DNA of 64,000 bases from Labia minor (lineage: Eukaryota > Arthropoda > Insecta > Dermaptera > Spongiphoridae). Within the stretch, counting starts at the first letter, position 1. Every line of letters starts with the position of its first letter. Made by a program: the position numbers and the translations under genes. The stretch covers positions 33,259,787 through 33,323,786 of the forward strand of contig OY720346.1 of the NCBI GenBank assembly GCA_963082975.1. The letters run 5' to 3'. The notes under the pieces were generated by a model that worked only from the letters and a program-made list of their open reading frames with translations, ran no database searches and had not been told where the DNA came from. Shown one piece after another: positions 1 through 11,782 of this stretch.

Positions 1-1740
1 CAATCAATCGATATAATATTCTCTCTTCTCTCTCTCTCTCTCTCTCTTCCCCATTCTCTCTTTCTCTTTTGTGTATAGGTAATATGTGATATAAATCATA
101 TTCTTTGAGTATGGTTCTACCTTTACAGGTTGACAACTCAATTAATGGACCAAAGTTATAATATAGATATACTTATATCTTCTAGAGAGGGAGAAATAAT
201 ATGTTATCACTTTTATTTACGACTTCTTCTCCCCATATATTTCATTCATCTTTTATACAATATAATATAATAATTAATAAAAATTTATATTTTAATATAC
301 GCTATTTTATCGTATAGAAGAACACTTTTGTCATAATTAATCATATATTCAATTAGTATTAAATTCTCAAATTAAAATTGAAATCAAAATTTCAATATAT
401 ATAAAAGAAGTTTGTCTGGTTGTTTGTCTGTTTATCTATTCACTACGATTCTATTCGGTTTTACAGGCCAAATTTGTTAAAAATGTAGGTCAATCATATA
501 TTTCCATATATATATATAACATATTGTTTATATATAATAATGAGAAAATAATACTAACAATAAGATACTATTAAGAAGGGTTATTTTTCATTTTAATAAA
601 AATCTTAAAGCTATATTTCACAATTGTGAAGTTTGATTATTTTATATAATATAGTATATAGTTAATTTTTTGATAAAATTAATAAAAGATAAGAAAACAA
701 AGACTTTCAACAAAATCCTATGTAGAGTCGGAGAGCGCTATTTGAGCTCTGAGTAGCTAATATAAAGGTATTGTAACATATTCGCTTAAATATGCTTTTA
801 ATACACAAAAATGTGGAAAATTCTAGAAAATCATTTCTAACAAACATTGACATCAGCACGTACTCACCCTCATAAATTAAATAGGTAAAACTTTGGTGGA
901 ACAAAGGGACTCAAAAGGAAATATTTTCTAGTGTGGAAGACAATATATTTCCTCAATTCTTTTATAAAAATTCATCAAAGACTGCACACCTGGTTGCCTG
1001 AGAGATTGGCAAGAGGTGACCAATCAACAGAGGTCTTGGAGAGAAGAGGGGAGTGATAGAATTTTCGAGAGATGTCAATGAAGATGGATGAAGAGTTTTC
1101 GTTATTGATGTAACAACAATTTTGGAATTAGTCTTCATTATGTTGAGAGAGAGACCAATTCATCCCTGAGTGGACCCCCAGGGGGATTCAAGGGGCCAAA
1201 CCCTATTGAGTAACTGCTGCAGCCTAAGATGTCATCAGGATCTCTAACTTAAGACTCAAGTCTCTAGAATTCTCCAACTATTCTTAATTATAATACAGCT
1301 AGGTGGTCGACCCTTACTTATATAAAATAGCAATCGCTTATTAAATTAAATTTCATTTAATTTATCTGATTTCCCACGGTACCTTAATAAACAAACATCT
1401 CTTTATAATTACTCTGTATCAATATTATAATATTAATTCTTTTGTTTTTATTAAATATTTAATTTTAGTTTAATTTTATTTCTGCATTTTATTCTGAACG
1501 AATTCAATTTTATCCTTTCCCTTATCAAAAGTGCAATGTGGGTATGTTTTGTGGAGGTAAAGGTTCTAAGGAAACAAACATACTATCAACAAAGCTCAGG
1601 GCCAGACACTCAAGTGCTGCGGAGTTCATTTGCAATCCCCATGTTTTTCCCACGGCCAATTATATGTTGCATGTTGTGAGTATGTGATTACACAAATTGG
1701 GAAAAAATCACTCGAAATGCAATTAAAAAAAAAAATTGAA
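1..1740. other. Gene-poor AT-rich DNA
   Basis: A (CT)n run at about 24-48 and a locally less AT-rich stretch at 960-1270. No gene, RNA or intact element was recognised; the small ORF at 707-904 looks like chance. Confidence 0.5.
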
Positions 1741-1924
1741 AAGTTAGGCTAAGCAGGCGTCTTAAATATTATAAGAGATTCGGCAATTGCAATTACAGAT
1801 AGCGAGGAAAAATTAATGGAGGTTTGAAATTAATAGTGATAAGAAAAAATATTTAGTGACAAAGAGGAACAGTATTAACATACAAAATCTTAATATACAA
1901 AATGTAAAATTTGAATATGTAGAA

Positions 1925-2172
1925 AAATTGAATGTAATCACGAAGGATAATAATATTTGAGAAGAATTTAAATCGAGGTATCAATCGGGAAACGCCTGTT
2001 ATCATGCAGTAAAGAGGCTTATCTCATCAAAATTATTATCAAAGGGAATCAAGACCATGGATGCATAGGAAGGGACGTAAGAGAGATGGGACAAGGGCTC
2101 AGGATAGGGACATTTGGAGAAATGTGGCCAAGAACTTTCGAGTATCTTTGAGCTATATAAATAGATAGATAT
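1925..2172 (+). pseudogene. LINE ORF2 relic and 3' end, same family as at 57 kb
   Basis: Nucleotide similarity to the 57-kb relic: ATCACRAAGGATARTAATAT, then AAATCG-GG--CAATCGGG and ATTATTATCAAAGGGAATCAA. It ends in GGCCAAGAACTTTCGAGT followed by a TAGATAGATA tail. Riddled with stops. Confidence 0.7.
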
Positions 2173-2321
2173 AACATATACAATAATAATATATATAATT
2201 AATTTACTGATTAAATTAAAATATATTTTAAATAAGAACACAAAAAGAAATGAATGTTTTATGTAATATAATGATTGAAACAAAATGGATGAAAACCTTT
2301 TACTACTTTTAACCAAATACG

Positions 2322-2400
2322 ATGTACCACTCGGGGGTACAGGGGGTGGAGCACCCGTCCAGCTGTGAAGAGCGCCGAAGGCGCTCTGACCAGCTGGTAT
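2322..2400. repeat. G+C-rich nested hairpin
   Basis: GTACCACTCGGGGGTAC is followed by CCAGCTG...AGAGCGCC-GAA-GGCGCTCT...CAGCTGG, a nearly perfect 38-nt stem-loop. Strikingly G+C-rich in an AT-rich tract; it may be the structured end of a transposon. Confidence 0.6.
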
Positions 2401-3411
2401 AATATAATAATAGAAAATATAATTTAACTTTTAAAATTTATTATTATTTTCTTTGATTAATTAATAGGTAAATTCCTCTTTTAAAATTAAAATTTAAAAT
2501 TATTTTTTGGAATGTTTTATCATAATAATAATAAATTAATTAAGCAACTAGGGAAGATGGATAAGTTTTCATTGACCTTTTATATTCTAAGTAGATAATT
2601 CATGGAAAGAAAAGAGCTAATATTATTCATTAATTGAATAATCATTCACAAGGGACTATTAAATCATCATTTGTACTCTACAATTTTATCTGGAGAGGTT
2701 AAAGTTTATATAAATTGAGTAAAAAGAAAAATCACAGACACAATACAAAATACGATAGATCCTTTGCCACTGTTTTAATTTGTTTCGTTTTAATAAAGTA
2801 ACTCACTAAATTCAAAAATCAATTAATATATAACATTGATATCATTTGATAATTTATTATGTATAAATTTCATACCTAATATTAGTATGTATTTCTATAT
2901 AGTAAATTAATTTAAATAAAAGCTTAAATTTTCAAATATATGTAATTATTTATATAATCAGATACAGTATTCGATTATATATTGTTAAAAATACAAAATA
3001 TTCAAAAGCTCAAGCAAAGGTAAAAATGTCTAAAATTTCTAACCCCTATACCCATTCGGACATCAACATTATACACAATCCTTGTCAATCCAATCAATCG
3101 AAATTTTTTATAAATATTTGGAAGGTTGAAGAAAAAAAACAGTCAATAAATAAAATTATTTGATGATGGTGTAGGTAATAGACGAAATGCGGATAAAGTA
3201 AATATATAAATAAATTTGAAACTTCACCAAGAATTTAATTAAATATTATTCTTATTAAGTTGAATATTTTTAAATGTCAATTTTAGTTTACATAAATTAT
3301 ATATTAAAATATTTTAACTAATTTGTAGAATTAAATTTATTTATACCTTAGGTTACAATCAAATTTTTTTAAAACAAAAGAATTTTATAGTAAATAATGT
3401 AAAAATATAAT

Positions 3412-3690
3412 CTGGTATGGTCTAGTGCAGGGCTTCTTAAACTTTTTTCATTCGCGACCCCATTTATGATTGCGAGTTTCCTGGCGACCCCGTATAAATT
3501 TAAAAGAAAGATACATAAATATTTTACACATCTAGAATCTAGGGGTGTATTTGTATAATTTCTAGATTCTAGATGTTACAAAATCGTGTATTTAAATATT
3601 TGACATTAAAATTTGACATTAGAATCTTGGGGTCGCGGCCCATTGTTTATGAAGGCGTGGTCTAGTGGCTAGGATACCTGGCTTTCAATT
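3412..3690 (+). pseudogene. tRNA-Glu(UUC)-like 5' half, split by the hAT MITE
   Basis: With the MITE and one target copy removed, the flanks join as ATGGTCTAGTGGCTAGGATA followed by CCTGGCTTTCA, close to the D-arm and anticodon arm (loop CUUUCA) of an animal tRNA-Glu(UUC). Sequence after the anticodon loop turns AT-rich with no T-arm, so only the 5' half remains. It could be a tRNA-gene remnant, a SINE head or a retro-inserted tRNA half. Confidence 0.6.
3428..3659. mobile_element. hAT-type MITE with 8-bp target duplication
   Basis: 232 bp, starting CAGGGCTTCTTAAAC and ending with the degenerate inverse GTTTATGAAGGCGTG. It is flanked by the perfect 8-bp duplication gtctagtg (3420-3427 and 3660-3667). 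Inside the ends are matching GCGACCCC / GGGGTCGC blocks. It interrupts a tRNA-Glu-like sequence. Confidence 0.82.
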
Positions 3691-6600
3691 TCTAAATATT
3701 CTAGAAATACAAAATTAAGGTGGAAAAAATTTCAAATCAAAATTATAGTTCTAACCTTTCTCATAAAAATCGAGTAAAATATCAAGGTGTTTATATAAAT
3801 TATTTTATGTTATATTATGTTTATATAAAAGAACGATTTCTTTTTAACAAACACGTAAAGCCCAATTTACACGGGCTTAGTTTACTACAGTTTATTTGTA
3901 AGATATAAACCTAAATTATGTATATCATTATTTTTCAAACTTTTTGTACATGAGATATATTTTCATAAGTTGGAGTCGTTCAATACTAAATATGGTAAAA
4001 GAAAATGCTATTGAATAAAACATTAGAAAAATTATATAAAACAAATATTATATTTCATGCTAAACTCGCGACTAATAGTTTGAAAATAACGTGTGGTGTC
4101 CCCTTTACTGTCCGCCAATTTCGTATTGCGGGCCATTTTAGGGCACTGTCCCTATTAGTTACAATTTTTTTTTAGAATTTCGTTTTAAACATTAATTTTA
4201 AATAAAAGCAGACAGTGTTATATTTAAAGCTTATAAAAGTCATAGGTCTTTAAAAATAAGGTTTTAAAAATATTTTTAGATACTCTTGGTAAAAGCAAGT
4301 AATTTACAAATACTGAAATAAATTATTCTAAAGAAATATATTAATTCAAATAATTTGTCAAATAGCATAATAATTCTAGCTTTTCTTTTATAAGAGTTCT
4401 ATTTAGTGCTAATTAGTCGTCAGATGACCGAAATCATTAATGGGATATTATATTTCCAATAAATCGAGATTCATTGATATTAAAAATATGTTTCTTTGTT
4501 ATAATTTAATTTCCAGTTGTGAACCATGAAAATAAACTTAATAATAAATATTAAAATAACCATTTAAAAAATATCTTTTATCCTTAAATTTGTTATTCTT
4601 TTTATTTTCCCCATCTTATGAATATACATTTTTTTATTATGAAATAAAAAGAATTAAAATCATTCAAAAAAGTTTTTTAAAAAGACTATTTTATAAAAAT
4701 AATAATTTCTCTTATTTGTTTATAGAATAATGATATTATTTGATATTCATTCATAATTCGAATTTTGAAAAGATCGCTGGATGAATATTTTGTGGCTGGT
4801 TGGAGAAGGGTGAGATAAAAAAGAAAAGGAAATTAAAGGGATGATACTAGACAGACTGACAGGAGTTAATCAAACAAAAATATTAATTAATAAACAAAAA
4901 ATAAAACTGAATAAATTAATTACAATAACTGTCAAAATAAGAATCTATTTAAATTCTTCTTCTTCTGAATTCAACAAGAGTAGCAGAATATTAGATTCAT
5001 TTATTATAATTTTTACTGTTTATTAATTTTTTAATGAATATTGAAGAAGCAAAAACTTTCTTTTAGATATTTGTTAAATAATAATATTTTTATAATATAG
5101 ATTCTATACAGACATGTTTTAATAAATTTTAATTAATTGATGTCATGGTAGTTTTTTCAGTATGGTATGGTAGTATGCCAATTATGTCTTTACCTTACCC
5201 GGTGGAATGGTGGGAAATTAGAAGTTAGAATAAAAGGAAATTTTTGATTCAAGAAGGAAAAATATATTTATTTATGAACAAGACTAAGTTACAATCATTA
5301 AATGGCCGAAAGGGGGAAAATGATCTAAATGAAAATCACTAAAAAGTTACTACTGCATTCTGTCTCTATCTCTATCTAACTCTAACTCAACTGCCTGTCC
5401 GTCTCCACTGCAGCTTATTTATAATAATTCAAGTTAAGGGGCAGGTGATGGGGTGGGGTTTGTTTCAAGGGTGTGAACATATGTGAAATATACCATCTTT
5501 CCAAAAGGTCAAGTATAATACTCTATTATATTAAATATGTGAATTTTGAATTGTTTCAATACAGGTAATGAATTGTCAATGTTACTTTTTCAAGTACCAC
5601 ACAAGAGGTATAACTATATATTATAAATCTAAATATAATTCACATATTTATAATAAACTAAATAAAACTATAATTATAACCAGAAATTAAATTTTATTAA
5701 TATTATAATTATTATAGTTTATTATTATATATTAATGAGACATTTTTGTAAAAAATATTCAATAATAAGATTATTAATTACTAGAGAATCAATTTTTTAT
5801 GAAATTATATTTCACACATAAAAAGGACTCATTTTGAAATTTAATAAAAATTTATAACAATTCTTATTATTCTTAAAAACAATTTATTATTTAAGTACTA
5901 GATTCTATTTTATTTAAAAAAAAATGCCAAGCTTTCTAAAAATAATCTTAAAATTACCTACCTTATTCCAATTACTTCAAGCAAAAATAAATAAATATTT
6001 CTAGTAAATCAATATATATTTAAATATGTTTCGTTTTCGTTTATAATAAAATGAAAAGATAAAATTATTCAGATCATATTTTCAATTTTCTTCTTTCCTT
6101 TGACTTTTCAAATTTATTTATCAATTTATATATATCTTTAAAATATATAATATATATATATATATATATAAATTCTGAAGAGCATAAAAAAGTAGGGCCA
6201 TATTTGCAGATTTTTTTTTTTTGCTTCTTTTATGTGCTAATATTGCCATGTCACTGTCAATATTAATCTATTGACACATACAAACACACATTTCAAATAG
6301 ACAGAGAGAAAGAGGGAATATTGTCTATCAATAAGGAATCTCTCACTCTTTTTTTCTCCCCTCTCTCCCTTATTCCTTTCAATATTTTTTCGAGGTTTTA
6401 ATGGATTTCAGATTAGAGAAAGAAAGAGAGTAAGTGAGATGCCATTTATAAATAATATTCCTCATATCAAGTTTAAAGAAATACAATCCTTAAATAAATA
6501 AATAAATAAACAATATTAAAATAATAAATAAATAAAAAAAAAAAAATTGAAGTTAATCATGCTTGATAATTTTTCTTAATCATTGATTTTTAATTGTCAA

Positions 6601-9352
6601 AACAATGATATTCTATTATTCATTATTTTCAAATTAAATATCACTGTATACTTCCTGAACAATCGATGCTAAATGAAAATGATAAACTGATTATGAATAT
6701 TTGGATTCAGTGTTTTTATTAGCAAAGATCAGTCTATGATTTAATAAACAATTGAAATATAAATATAATTGAAGGAATAGAATAACGAAAAGAGAGAAAA
6801 AATAAAATTTCAGGCCAAACTTTTAATATAAATTTAATTTTTACTAAAATGTGTGTGTGTGATCTTAAAAAAACATGAATAAAAAATTTAAAGACTATTA
6901 GTTATGTGAGAAATTTAAATACCTACAAATGATTGTAACTTTAACTCTTCAACCTTTATAATTCACATATAAGTATGTTATTCATTTTTTTGTTATTTTT
7001 TAAAGTAGCGTTAGTAGTCTAAAGTAGCGTTAGTAATTGTATTGAGTTTCTGTTTTATATATACTAGTCACTCTGGCAGAGCCACTTAGAAAGACCGATT
7101 TTTTAAGTGATTTTTTCAATACTTTTAACCACTTTGCCTGCTATTGGTTCCATTCTTTAACCATCGTTTTTTATTTTTTTCTTCTAATCTATTTTCATTC
7201 CATTTTTCTTTTATTTATTTTTTCATTCTATCTTAAATTTATTTCAAATTAACTTAATTTAAATTACTGAGATTTTGTTTATAATTGAATTTAAAAAAAA
7301 AGTATATGATTTATTTATATAGGTATAAATTAAACAAATAAAAAAGAGATTTTATATCGAAAAGAATAAACATTAAAATGATATAAAATAAAATAATGAT
7401 CTTTGTTCTTTTGTCAATTATCCTAATTAAAAAAAAAATAAATAAAAAAGTATTTGAAATTCTTAAATATTTTAACTTTTAATTTCATATCGTAAAGAGA
7501 AGAAAATTTATTCTCCTTAAACATAGACATTGTATTATATTTTATATTTAAATTTTTTTTCATTTTCATAAATTATATGAAAATATTTTTATATGGATCT
7601 TAAACTGAATAAGTATAATCTTTTTAATTAATCAATATTATCAATTTTATAGTCAAAAGAATAATTAAATAATAAAAAAATATTTGAATTATTAGATTAA
7701 ATATATATATTCTAAATAGTACGTCTTTGAAATTAAATTTAAAGATATCGATTAATTATCTTGATCATCGTTTGGATATATATTGAAAATATTTTAGTAA
7801 TTAATTTTTATTATCTGGTGTTAAAATCTTGAAATTATTTTTTAAATAAGTATTTCAAGATTATCAAAGAATACAATTGTTCCTCTCAATAAATTTTATA
7901 ATGTATAGTTTTGGAATTTTTGATATAAAAACTTAAAAAACAAATATATAAGCCTTGGATTTATATTTAAAAAAAAAACAATTAAAATAGATTCATGCAA
8001 ATTTTAATATTTATATGTATACATATATTCGTTTATTAAATTTAAGTATATAAACATATATTATATGTACATATATATAAAAATTCATATATTCACATAT
8101 GGCATTAGCAAACAGTCGTGCAAATTTGATTGGCTTTATTCCGTCCACCTCTCATCTCTCAATTCAAATATCTCTCCTCTCTTTACACCCTTCTTGAATA
8201 TAATTATACTGTCATTAAGGTAAATATTTACTATTATTTGATTGATGACCATCAAATTTATTCAGATAAATGAAAAATGAATTTTTTATATAATATATTG
8301 TGAAATGGCCAACTTTTGTCATTGAGATCATTGGTTTATAGATTTAAAAATGAGAATTGTTTTTAAATGTTTGAAATTTTTTTTTTTTTTTTTTGGATGT
8401 AAAATTACAATTTTTCAGCTAATTCAAATGTTACCAATTACAGAGTACGAACTTCATCAGTTAAAAATATTACATAAAAGCTAAATCAACTGATTAACTT
8501 CTTATATTCAATTATACATATTTTATGAAAAAATAAACAAATTAAATTATGAAAGTTATAAATCAAAATTGATATTCTATAGTCTGTTTATCAAAAAGAT
8601 TATGATTTCAACTACATATTCACCTTAATTCGATTTCTGTTGTGTATACGCAAGCATTTTTTTTTAATATTGATAAAAAGAATAAATAAAAATATATTCG
8701 CTATAAATGTATTTCAGATAATTCAATATAAAAATAAAAAAAAATAGATAAAATAGAATTTGTGAAAGAAAATAGAAAAAAGGAAAATGAAAAAAAAAAT
8801 TACAACAATTTAATTGATTTTTCTCGTTAGCTTCTTTTATATTCAATGAATGTTGTTGTCTTGCGGAAATTTAATTCAAAAACCCTCTTAAAACCTCACT
8901 CATCTCTCTCTCGTTTTCCCCATACATTGTTGACATTGCATTGATGGATAACCTTCTCGTACGTTTGATACAAGAAAAAAAATTTAAAAATGTCTGTGTA
9001 TAACTGATAAAAACTTGCAAGTGTGTTTTTCTAATAGTTTTTGAGTTTTTGGGTAGGTGTGGTGACCAAAATGTCTCGTTAAATTAAATATACAGATTAG
9101 ATACTAATGGTTTTTTAAAATTTGTATATTTAAATATGATAAATAATTATTTGTTATTTAGGATGGACATTCCATTCAAGAGAAAATTGAAATTATTTTA
9201 ATATAAAATTCATGTTTCTTATGATCCTTTTTTGTTAAACGATATAATAATGTTATAATTTATGGAAAATTTAAAAAAAAAATATATTATATAATGAAAA
9301 TACACTTTTAAATATATTAAAATATACTTAAATAGAAACAAACAAAAATTAG
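3691..9352. other. Gene-poor AT-rich DNA
   Basis: Long AT tracts, short poly-A/T runs and a (TA)n run at about 6143-6170. Nothing recognisable on either strand. Confidence 0.5.
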
Positions 9353-9804
9353 CTGGAGTGTCTCCACTCGACTATCTCGCAATTTGAATTGGATTAAATA
9401 ACATAATATATTATATTAAAATTAAATTTAATTAATTATAAATTATAAATAATAAATATTAAACCAGCGCATGTTTAGCTTTTTGTTGATGCCACCACGT
9501 CACGTGTTGGCGCGTGAGATTTGCAGTGTTAAAAAATTAATTCTGGTAATTTCAGCAAATCAATCAAGCTGAAATTCTATATATAGTAGTTTTATACAAT
9601 TATTAATCATGTGAAAAATTATCAAACATATATCTTTATTTTTACGGTCACTTTAGAGAAAAAAAAATCAAAACGTTGTAGGTAATGACCCTCTTCCGGT
9701 TGAGCTACATTTCTCAAAAGTTGATATAAAACTACGAATTTTGAATAATGCTGATGTACCAAATTTCATCATTCTAGCTCAAACCGTTTTTGCGTAATCT
9801 TGGT

Positions 9805-9857
<53 letters not shown>

Positions 9858-9980
9858 ACACAGAAAAATTTTTCTCAACCTTAGTGAAAATGATTCAGGA
9901 ACCTTCAAAACGTATAAAAACATCAAAATCTCAACATCGAAAATTTTCGTGATCACAATACTATCTCTTACGAGATAGTA
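9353..9980 (-). repeat. Repeat family A, copy 1
   Basis: About 600-bp interspersed repeat. In its forward sense it runs from ACTATCTCG (...GCGATCACGAAAATTTTCGA...) to CGAGATAGTCGAGTGGAGAC followed by ACTCCAG, so ACTATCTCG/CGAGATAGT is a short inverted pair near the ends. Contains a (CA)n microsatellite at about 9819-9852. Reverse orientation here. Confidence 0.85.
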
Positions 9981-11348
9981 AAAAAAAAATGCAATTTTAA
10001 ATAATGTTTATGTGTTTTAATAATTTTACATTTATGATTATGACAAAATTTTATAAAATAATACTATATTTTTATTTCATATTTATATTAATATTAAATA
10101 ATCCCAAAATATTAATGACAATTTATGTTATTTATAACAATTTTTAACAGAAAAATTTTGTTATTTTTTCTATTTGATAGATTATTATTAAATTATTATA
10201 GTTATATATAAATGGTCTTTTATTCCTCTCTCTGTTCATCTAATGCAGTTAATAAAACGAAGTTAAACCAAGAGACCGGAGCCACTCTTATAATACAATA
10301 ATAACCACGAAATTGTTGTTTATTATCTAATTGTAAAGAGAGAGGTGATCCATTTAGATGGTTTCTGTTGAATTAATCCAGGACAATTATGATTACATAA
10401 TATATATGAGATAGTGTTTTTTATGAAATCTTAACATATCAAATCAAAAAATCAATTATTTTATTTAAATATGATAAAAAGGTAAATTAACAAAAGAATA
10501 CAAACGTATCTCATAAAATTAAAAGCAATAATATTTAATAAGAAATTATTATTCTTTTTTAAGTAGCATATTATTTTTAGTGAGAGACAGGGGGGAAGAG
10601 ATAATTCAATAAGGGGAAATCTCATAGCAATTAAATATAAAATAAAATATGTATTAAGAAAAGGAATAAAAAATATCTTGTTAAATTTTATTGGTATATT
10701 AAATGTTTTTAAAATTTAAAATTTAATATTTCAGCTCAATTTATTTTTTCTTTTCAATATTAAAATGATTGGAAAGAAAATTATCTCATTTCAATATACC
10801 AATATATTTTAATCCAAATAGAATAATATAAATCCATAAATTTAACTAGTTTTTATACGTTTTTTATTAACTTCACTTTTCTGACTATCTGTAATGTTCA
10901 AAATTTGTAATTGAATTTTAACCCACTCCTAGTTGATCGATTTCGCTCAAATTTGAAACGTATATTGAAAGTCGATAACACTGCAATAATCAAAAAGAAA
11001 TATTTTGAATTTTTAAAATTTGTGGATTTAATTATATTTACTTAATAACTCAGTGCAGCATACAATGTTATATTTATATTTATATTTACAATTTTTTTAT
11101 ATATTATATTTTCTATACTTTTCTAAACAATGTACTTGTGTTCTGTGATTCCGAAATGAACTCAATGCCGCATAGTACACGGGAGTATACCGATCACTTA
11201 ATAAGTCACTTGCATAATCAATGTCATCTAGAAAAGGCCTAGAAATTCGCGAAGAATCTAATATATTATTGAGAATAACAGATTTAAATTGTAGTCAATA
11301 GTGCAATGTTTTACATCTGGCAAGCGAGAATAAAATATTAAAATAAAT
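9981..11348. other. Gene-poor AT-rich DNA between family A and the Penelope element
   Basis: No gene or repeat recognised. Confidence 0.45.
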
Positions 11349-11360
11349 ATATACATACAT

Positions 11361-11782
11361 GTATTTATTAAAGCTTTTGTGGTTATTTTGATAATTATTA
11401 AGAGAATTTTTATTAAAAGACCACATTATTTGTATAAAATTATTTATTAAATTAAAATAATTGTACAACGTTTCAACTGCTTATTCTGCAGTCGTTTTCA
11501 AGTAACCGTACGCTTGCTCCGATTCAAGCGGACTGATGCATGTCGGGACACGTCACCTCTTATATAGGCAGTGATATTGGCGCCAATTTTTGGCTCCAAT
11601 TTTTACCGCCAATTCTTAATCTCAACATGAAGTCAGCAGCAATTGTCAAAGCAAGCGTTTACAATCAAGAAGTATGATAGTGCATTATGTCTCTAAAATG
11701 AAGATACTAAATTATTTCCATAATCAAGACATATACACAAATACACATTAGATTAATTATATTTAATTTAATTTGACAAATT
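11361..11782 (-). repeat. Penelope pseudo-LTR, 3' copy
   Basis: Direct repeat of 14090-14511. On the coding strand it contains a hairpin ACTGC/GCAGT followed by GAAACG near 11461-11505, in the place where hammerhead-ribozyme motifs occur in this order. It ends at the 12-bp target duplication. Confidence 0.9.

Noticed and set aside
9790..9978. Open frame containing a His-Thr/Tyr run
   Set aside because: It is the (CA)n microsatellite and flanks of repeat family A, not a gene.
11461..11510. Functional hammerhead ribozyme
   Set aside because: The CUGANGA core is altered at two places including the catalytic G, so only a degenerate motif is claimed.
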